This document shows positions 16,984-17,245 of a stretch of 17,245 nucleotides of DNA, piece after piece. The DNA is from CAZYTO01 sp964650405 (GTDB lineage Bacteria; Acidobacteriota; Thermoanaerobaculia; Gp7-AA8): contig CAZYTO010000106.1 in assembly GCA_964650405.1 (NCBI GenBank), positions 1 to 17,245 of the forward strand, in the 5' to 3' direction. Numbering within the stretch: position 1 is the stretch's first letter; the number at the start of each line of letters is the position of its first letter. The notes beneath the pieces were generated by a model. It worked only from the letters and a program-made list of their open reading frames with translations. It was not told the origin of the DNA and made no database searches. The translations under genes were made by a program, and so were the position numbers.

Positions 16984-17004
16984 CCGGCAGTAACGCCGGA
17001 TTTT
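16984..17004 (+). terminator. Possible weak terminator after murA
   Basis: CCGGC (16984-16988) and GCCGG (16995-16999) can pair around a 6-base loop, followed by ATTTT. The 5-bp stem and short T-run make it weak, and the murA end itself is uncertain. Confidence 0.3.
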
Positions 17005-17007
17005 GCG

Positions 17008-17016
17008 TTATCCACA
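17008..17016 (+). other. DnaA-box-like 9-mer
   Basis: TTATCCACA is a perfect match to the consensus DnaA box. It is the only one I see; no dnaA, dnaN or box cluster is present, so origin function is not supported. Confidence 0.3.
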
Positions 17017-17245
17017 GCAAAGATTCAAATCTGCATTCTGAAAAACTGCAAGAAGTATGCGTATGCGGCACGCGCGATGTTGTCGCTCGCGAGCGCCACC
17101 ACAATCAATCGCGCAAGGATGCCACACGGGATCTTGATCTTTGTAAGTCTCACTGCTGATCGATCCGGTCTGTTTCCCGCCGTCACCTTTGCCCGGCACC
17201 AAGTGGGGTCATGTTAGCGCCGAAGCCGCGTCAAGTTCCATTAAA

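Larger units (their letters stand above)
16945..17245. other. AT-richer end of the window without a convincing gene
   Basis: Base composition drops clearly relative to the rest (from about 16860 on). Both strands carry only short frames without recognisable motifs. It contains a short hairpin, one perfect DnaA-box sequence and no heptad array, unlike the other gaps. It may be foreign DNA, a different genomic segment or poor contig-end sequence. Confidence 0.5.

Noticed and set aside
17008..17016. Replication origin because of a perfect DnaA box
   Set aside because: A single 9-mer with no further boxes, AT-rich unwinding element or dnaA/dnaN neighbourhood; chance occurrence is plausible.
17008..17202. 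64-codon minus-strand frame at the right end
   Set aside because: It needs a TTG start, has no ribosome binding site and shows no recognisable motif in a stretch of doubtful quality.
16860..17245. Insertion sequence end
   Set aside because: Composition changes, but I see no transposase, terminal inverted repeat pair or target duplication within the window.

Overview
The window is GC-rich (by eye roughly 65%, densely coding) and reads as a chromosomal segment of a free-living bacterium. Three things suggest an Acidobacteriota-like organism: the cyclic arginine pathway built around ArgJ, a DPP-IV/S9 peptidase carrying a charged low-complexity insert, and a MurA with Asp instead of the catalytic Cys. 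This assignment is inference; no rRNA or other marker gene is present. One 10-N scaffold gap lies at 15337-15346, and sequence beside it and at the right end looks degraded or joined.

Layout. Positions 1-1473 hold the C-terminal part of an S9 serine peptidase. It converges on a small lipoprotein gene (1653-2237, minus), which is divergent from a patatin-like phospholipase (2358-3200, plus). The centre (10953 down to 3398, minus strand) is a tightly packed arginine operon, argR - 59-codon ORF - argC - argB - argD - argG - argH - argJ. Most junctions overlap or lie within 2 nt. No ornithine carbamoyltransferase (argF) is in the window. The argR promoter (TTGACT-17 bp-TATAAA) carries two ARG-box-like palindromes 20 bp apart, over the -10 box and the start codon, so the operon is probably repressed by its own first product. 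Right of it come a 52-codon ORF with a strong ribosome binding site, a membrane-anchored MutS-family ATPase (minus), an unknown polytopic membrane protein (plus), a YycJ-like metallo-beta-lactamase-fold hydrolase (minus), the scaffold gap with a second partial copy of that hydrolase's 5' end, and murA (plus). The last 300 bases are AT-richer and hold no convincing gene.

The most unusual signal is in the spaces between genes. Almost every gap longer than about 50 bp holds a short array of degenerate tandem repeats with a 7-bp period (8 bp in two places). The unit differs from gap to gap (GGGTAAC, GAACAAC, GAGTGCC, GATCAGC, GAGCGGC) but fits a loose archetype G-R-N-Y-R-N-C. Several arrays are arranged as two inverted arms that would fold into long hairpins; one is a nested A-B-B'-A' palindrome. 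One array ends a single base before a start codon and another lies in frame inside the small ORF between argR and argC.

A second pattern concerns starts. Genes that begin transcription units (lipoprotein, argR, mutS-like, hydrolase, murA) lack a Shine-Dalgarno sequence and have -10-like hexamers 6-9 nt before the start codon. Internal genes such as argC and argD have good Shine-Dalgarno sites. This suggests leaderless mRNAs.
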